The notes below the pieces were generated by a model. It saw nothing but the letters and a program-made list of their open reading frames with translations. It did no database searches and had not been told where the DNA came from. A program made the translations under genes and the position numbers. DNA of 64,000 nt from Mytilus galloprovincialis (Eukaryota; Mollusca; Bivalvia; Mytilida; Mytilidae): NCBI RefSeq assembly GCF_965363235.1, contig NC_134842.1, positions 32,984,958 to 33,048,957 of the forward strand. The letters are read 5' to 3'. The stretch's first letter is position 1, and every line of letters starts with the position of its first letter. Below, piece after piece: positions 59,081 through 64,000 of the stretch.

Positions 59081-62000
59081 TCAGTTAAAATAACATGTAC
59101 CCGGATATCGGTTGACAAATTGAACATATTGTTCCTGGCCAGTATAACTATTCTGATATGTTGGCCAGGATCTCATCGGAGATGTTGTCCGCTGCTTCTT
59201 GTATTTCTTTACACACATGACGACCAGGGCAATAATCAAGCTGATGCACACTACCGTGAGTATCATCAAGAAGGCAAAGCTTCCTTTACCCTGCTTGAAA
59301 GGTTCTATTTCTGAAAGAAAATAAACATAGGAATTTATTGTATACCATTTTATCAAAAATGATTAATATTATTTAAAACAAAAACTGGAAGCCATCAGCA
59401 TGCATGGTTTATGTGAATGTGACTGATTAACTTATGTAAATGCCAACTACATTAGTGTATGTGCAATTGTAATCTTTTCTTCTGTGATTAGAGCCAAACT
59501 ATCTATGTCTAATCAATTCAAAGCATTAGGTATCCTTAAACGTACGTCTGTTGCTCAGTTTAACCAACATACATTGATAAACTGTGGCGAGTATTGCTCT
59601 TACGCACAAATGCAAAAACGTTAATTCAATTCTATTTGTTTAACTTTTGCTCACACATTGTTGACAATTTAATGGAATTATGTGCGACTGTCAAGCAAGT
59701 GAGAGGTTTAGCAATTCAGCTATAGAACAAAGTTTCCATTTGTTCGATGTGTTTTGTTCGAAATATTTGATGAGGAATATTTTGCTTTGAATTTCCCGTG
59801 GGCTTTTTTTGTTGGTTTTTTTTTGGGGGGGGGGATCTTAATTTTTATTAACATAATCTATATTTAGAAGAATTTTAGGAAACCATCCCCACTTCACAAA
59901 TATTGCATACTTTAGAGAAAATAAACACCGGTTTGAGGAATATATAAATAGGCGTAACCAGCACTTCAAATCTTTAGGTTCTGAGTAGGGATACAAGGAT
60001 TTTATAAAAAGAAATACAATTCAATTTCCTTGTATTGAGTCCGTAGCTTGACTGGTTTATAGACTTATGTTATAATTCATGTCTTATTTAAAACTATATA
60101 TTTTCATTTCGTATTTATATTGAGTCCATATAGCTTGTCAGGTTTATACACACTTTATACTTTGTGCCTCGATCATTAGTATATACGTTTTCACTTCTTA
60201 TTTCACAGTTGTATTGTACGTACTGCTACAGTGAGTATTTTGACCCCAGCAATTAGCTCCATCAAAGTGGAAGAAACAAGTCTGGAAATAGGAACATTGA
60301 TCCTGACATACATCCTCTTTAACTTCTTCTGACTATAAAGAGACAAATAAATCACAATTGACATTTTGTCCTGAAAAAATTTAAATATGAAACTTGACTA
60401 GTTCATGGTTTCTAATCCTGGTTACGGTAAAAATAATTTATGTTTCTTCATTTTTGCCTTGACATTTTGCACCAATTATTAGAACTGAACTTTGAAAGAA
60501 ATTTGAATGCAAAACCACTGACAGTCCCCATTTTTGAGTTATTGCCAGTTAAATGTATTTGTTTTGACCATTTCTTATTATCATGATAAAGGCCGATTGC
60601 ATGAAGGTAAATACATGCAAAGAATGAGTTTTCAGCATACTTTATGTATGAACATGACCTGGCTCATTTTGTTGTGAATGTGATTAAAGTTTTTTCCCAC
60701 TTATAATGGGTCTATTCAAATCTTTCAAGTTATGAGCGTGTTATATGCATACTACCAGAATTGTGACAACTATGCGATTCATATAACTCAAAATAATTTA
60801 AAAACATGTATAAGCAAAATAAAATCACAAAAATATTGAACTCCTATGAAAATTCAAAAAGAAAAGTTCCTAATCAAATGGCAAAATCAAAAGCTCAACC
60901 ACATCGAAACGAATGGATAATAACTGTCATATTCCTGACTTGGTACAGGCATTGCTTTATGTAGAAAATGGTAGATTAAGTCTGGTTTTATAGCTAGCTA
61001 AACCTCTTATTGTATGACAGTTGCATACAATTTAATTGTATTGACAATGATGTGTGAACAACACAAACAGACATAACAGGCATAAATGTCACAAATAGGG
61101 GTACAGCAGATAACATTGTGTTATTTTCTCATTAGAGCCACGTCATATGTAAAACGGAAACACGAAAAGGTATATAAACAAAGCATAAAGACAAAAATGA
61201 AACATGCCAATACAAAAATAATCATAACCGTTACCTTTCAATATTAATAAAAACCTAGGATGAATATTGGCCTTAACAATTGGAGTATTAGGCCAACACA
61301 GAACAACTTTTCTTTATTTATTTCCTTCCTTATTTTTTTATTTTGTATATCACTGTCATGTGTATGTTTCTACTATAAGCATGTCCTGTCAATTTAGTCT
61401 ACATGTAGCAAGGACTTCTTGTACTTTATTTTGCCTTTTAAACTTCTTTAGCGTCAGTGATTGGTCTTTGTAGTCTTCAGTACAAAATATTAATCCTGGT
61501 ATAAATGATAAGTCTGTTTGTATCCGTTGATTTTGATTTCATTAAAATATTACGTACCGAGCATTCCCCTAGGTGCATGCTACAATAATAACTATCAGCA
61601 CATAACGAATATTCTACGTGTTTCGACGACGATAAAATCTTCCGGCTGAGGAAAGATAAGGCATTTTCTTTGCTGAGCCCTGTCAGAAAATAAATGAATG
61701 TTATCATTACATATAATTTCTTTCAATAAACATTTCAAAAACAAATGTTTGGCCTTATGTAGACATGTATGTTTTTGTTATCTTTACTGAGTTACTGTCC
61801 CTGGTCTTTGAAAAAAAGAAAGGACTCTGTTAACTGGAGGCTTATAATGGTAACCAGGGTATGATCCAACTTTAATCAAATATGGGTTTTTACTGGTAGT
61901 TGTAGTATATAAGTTTCTTACTTGTTTCTTGTCTTCCGTTAACCTTCGAAATGGCAGCAACAAAACAGAAAACGATCTAAAAGTCAGATATATATAAATG

Positions 62001-62523
62001 TGAATGAAAGCAGTTTGAACAACGTCATCATTCAATGTTTTAATTTTCGTAGTCTCAATCCTGACCTCTTTTACTCGATGCAGCACCACCGAATTAAACT
62101 TTAGAATGTATTGCCTACGCATATGAATAATAAATACATTTTATTCTTCTTTGGAATTAACCATACAAAAATTACATTTCGCTCTGAAAATTATTTGAAT
62201 AAAGATAGTTCTTTACCGCTGCAATATGTCCAGTTCAATTGAAATTTTAATCATTTCAAATCTAGATTATATGTCTCCTAAATAGTGCACTACAAACGTT
62301 TCAATAAATTATGTTGAAAATAGATCACACATTGGACTGAAATTTCAAAATTGGTAATATTTACAGCATTTTGTATTTGCAGATCACAAGTAGTTGTGTA
62401 TATACAGGAATATCGTACTGATAATCTGCCTGGTACAATAGAACGAAGAATCTTTGATTTCTAAAATATTTCAGTACAAATTCAAACTAATATACTAAGA
62501 TTACTTACAAATTTTGCCACCAT
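59081..62523 (-). CDS. Type I membrane protein with 8-cysteine ectodomain
   Basis: Rebuilt on the minus strand from five exons: 62509-62523, 61922-61976, 61558-61679, 60224-60332 and 59081-59310. All borders are GT/AG and phases match, giving 531 nt and 176 aa. Residues 1 to about 19 are a signal peptide (MVAKFIVFCFVAAISKVNG). The ectodomain has cysteines at 50, 56, 63, 73, 77, 83, 92 and 99 (for example YYCSMHLGEC, CSYFQTC). A transmembrane helix spans about 111-134 (SFAFLMILTVV onward) with a KKYKKQR stop-transfer. The tail is tyrosine-rich (WPTYQNSYTG, EQYVQF). The layout recalls small Cys-rich single-pass families such as Shisa, CYYR1 and WBP1/VOPP1, but I do not recognise a family. A splice at 59101 to further exons may give a longer tail. 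Confidence 0.72.
59665..59830 (-). repeat. Dispersed repeat in last intron
   Basis: GTGCGACTGTCAAGCAAGTG and GAGGTTTAGC as in other copies; it ends in a poly-T/poly-G run near 59815-59835. Confidence 0.5.
60812..61075 (+). repeat. Dispersed repeat, plus orientation
   Basis: AAATCACAAAAATATTGAAC, then TCCTGACTTGGTACAGGCAT and AACCTCTTATTGTATGACAG; the same family as 46338-46495. It lies in an intron of the minus-strand gene. Confidence 0.6.
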
Positions 62524-63540
62524 TTTGGTATTTAAACTAACTTCTGTCGATTATATCGTATATATGTAATCAAGTAAGTAGACGCTGATTGCCAAATATC
62601 TGTCGTAATAAACTACTGCATTGAATAGAAGTACAGATTGACATGATATGATATAAAATATCCATTTAAAACAAATACATGCAGTTATTGTATCGCTTGG
62701 ACTGTTGAATAGTTTTCAAATTATGAAAAAATATGAACAATTATCATTGTTTTCAGTAACGAATTATGCTTTGGTAATGGCATGATTTAAGTTCTATAGT
62801 AGTGTTTTCATCGCAGAACACCACCGCACACCACAAAACAGCGCCGAACACCAAACAAATGATCTAAAACTATGAAAATATTTTATAATCTAACCTTATC
62901 AATTTTTGAATTTAAGTAAAATTGTGAACAGATAAAAGGGAAACGAGACCACTAAATAACACCTAAAAGAATAAATACATTAAAACTGCAAAATACCCAT
63001 GATTGTACTTTTTTATCCGGCATGTCTTTTTTCAGTTTTTTTTTTTAACTTTTGTTCTAATTAAATAAAGACAATTCTCCAAAACTGAGAAGTGAGGTAT
63101 AATTCAATGATAAAACAACGCAACTTAGGTTGGGTAAACATTTAAACTAGACAAGATTGATTAATTATGTTGATTGTTCCGTTTTGAGTAAATCCCATTC
63201 CCTCAGTTTTGTTGGTTGACTTGTTCGGTCTCTTTTCAATCGATAAACAAAATGTGAAAATCAGTTAACTAATGTCTGCTCTATTTACAGTTGATAGATT
63301 TTATCTTAAACCTGTATGACGTGTTTGTATATTCCCTCTGATTTACGTTTAAAGAAGAAAATCTTAAACTCAATGACATTCTTGATCACTATTAAACACT
63401 GAGGTTGTGAATTTGAATCCCACTCGTGAAAATGAGTTCCCCCATTAACGTCAGGTGTTTCTACAAAAGGTGTTATGTTTATTATATCGACAGGGTACTA
63501 ACATCTTGATACTTTGATTTAAAAATGGCACTTGTGATGT
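62524..63540. other. Upstream region of the membrane-protein gene
   Basis: AT-rich. A short tandem of CACCGCACACCAC-like units is near 62820-62855, and a weak SINE-like piece (GTGAATTTGAATCCCAC) is at 63400-63470. No clear promoter motif was seen, and the 5' non-coding end of the gene was not located. Confidence 0.35.
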
Positions 63541-63639
63541 CATTATGGTATCTTATGCATGTCGAAAGTAAAATATTTGATAAAAAAAAAATATTTTACA
63601 CATAGTTTTCGGACAGGATAGATACGAGCAGAGACATGA

Positions 63640-63850
63640 ATATATAAGAGAGAGGCAAAAGATACCAGAGGGGCAGTCAACCTTATAAATCGAAAATAAA
63701 CTGACAACGCCATCGCTAAAAACGAAAAAGACAAAAAGACAAATAATAGTACACAAGACCCAACATAGAAAACTAAAGACTAAGCAACATGAACTCCACC
63801 AAAAACTGGGGGTACTCGTATATGTCTCTGATACGAGCTACAACCTTCCC
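63640..63850 (-). repeat. Dispersed repeat, reverse of 11800-11950
   Basis: ACCAGAGGGGCAGTCAACC, AAAAGACAAAAAGACAAAT and CATAGAAAACTAAAGACTAA are the reverse complement of the distal part of 11450-12035, joined to a part also seen near 9800. The minus-strand frames at 63543-63756 are repeat-derived. Confidence 0.55.
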
Positions 63851-64000
63851 CAAAGAATATATTTCACACATAAACAACTTTATAAATAACTTTTATACCA
63901 ATATATCTTTTTATGTAATACTGCTTCTATTAGCAGAAATATTAAATGCTCAAAATGAGGCTATTTCCAGAGTTATCAGTTTGAAGTCTAAATGCAAGTG

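Noticed and set aside
61784-62122. 112-aa minus-strand frame MRRQYILKF...
   Set aside because: It reads through the true exon 61922-61976 in another frame. The spliced gene uses the frame giving CFVAAISKVNG with matching phases.

Overview
The window is AT-rich, intron-rich animal DNA crowded with dispersed repeats. Several of these I recognise as repeat families common in bivalve genomes, for example the one with GACGCGCGTTTCGTC and the one with AGATGTGGTATGAGTG. The best guess is a bivalve mollusc, most likely a mytilid mussel. There are no bacterial-style operons, rRNA genes or CRISPR arrays.

The main content is a tandem array of five paralogous plus-strand genes, here called A to E (coding spans 4713-10552, 15637-18176, 24242-30512, 35942-38536, 49424-51891). 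Each was rebuilt by hand from short exons. Each has a non-coding first exon, a signal-peptide exon (76 coding nt), a 180-189 nt exon encoding a 7-cysteine VWC-like module, and a 146-164 nt terminal exon encoding a second, half-VWC-like module with five cysteines. All coding introns are phase 1, and all five reading frames close exactly, giving secreted proteins of 134-139 aa with 12 mature cysteines. Leader peptides fall into two classes: A, C and D (SPVY type) and B and E (CRVFP type).

A, B, D and E share a promoter box (GGATGTGG ... CGGACAT) just upstream of the non-coding exon. Gene C lacks it and instead has an unrelated conserved block about 4 kb upstream. The gaps between genes hold orphan copies of these 5' regions with no coding exons (about 31.4 kb, 42.0-42.3 kb and 43.2-43.6 kb). 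I read these as relics of lost or partly duplicated members of a birth-and-death cluster.

The right end (59-62.5 kb, minus strand) carries an unrelated gene rebuilt from five exons. It encodes a 176-aa type I membrane protein with a signal peptide, an eight-cysteine ectodomain, one transmembrane helix and a tyrosine-rich tail. Two further phase-matched exons (58075-58164 and 56842-56913) suggest a longer tail isoform.

The rest is repeats: Penelope-like reverse-transcriptase remnants (21.5-22.4 kb, 39.2-40.2 kb), a 2.4-kb DNA transposon with arrays of ATCGACGTC at its ends (44.5-46.8 kb), several hairpin MITE-like elements, tRNA-derived SINE copies, a 46-bp minisatellite and microsatellites. 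No virus-derived or LTR element was recognised.
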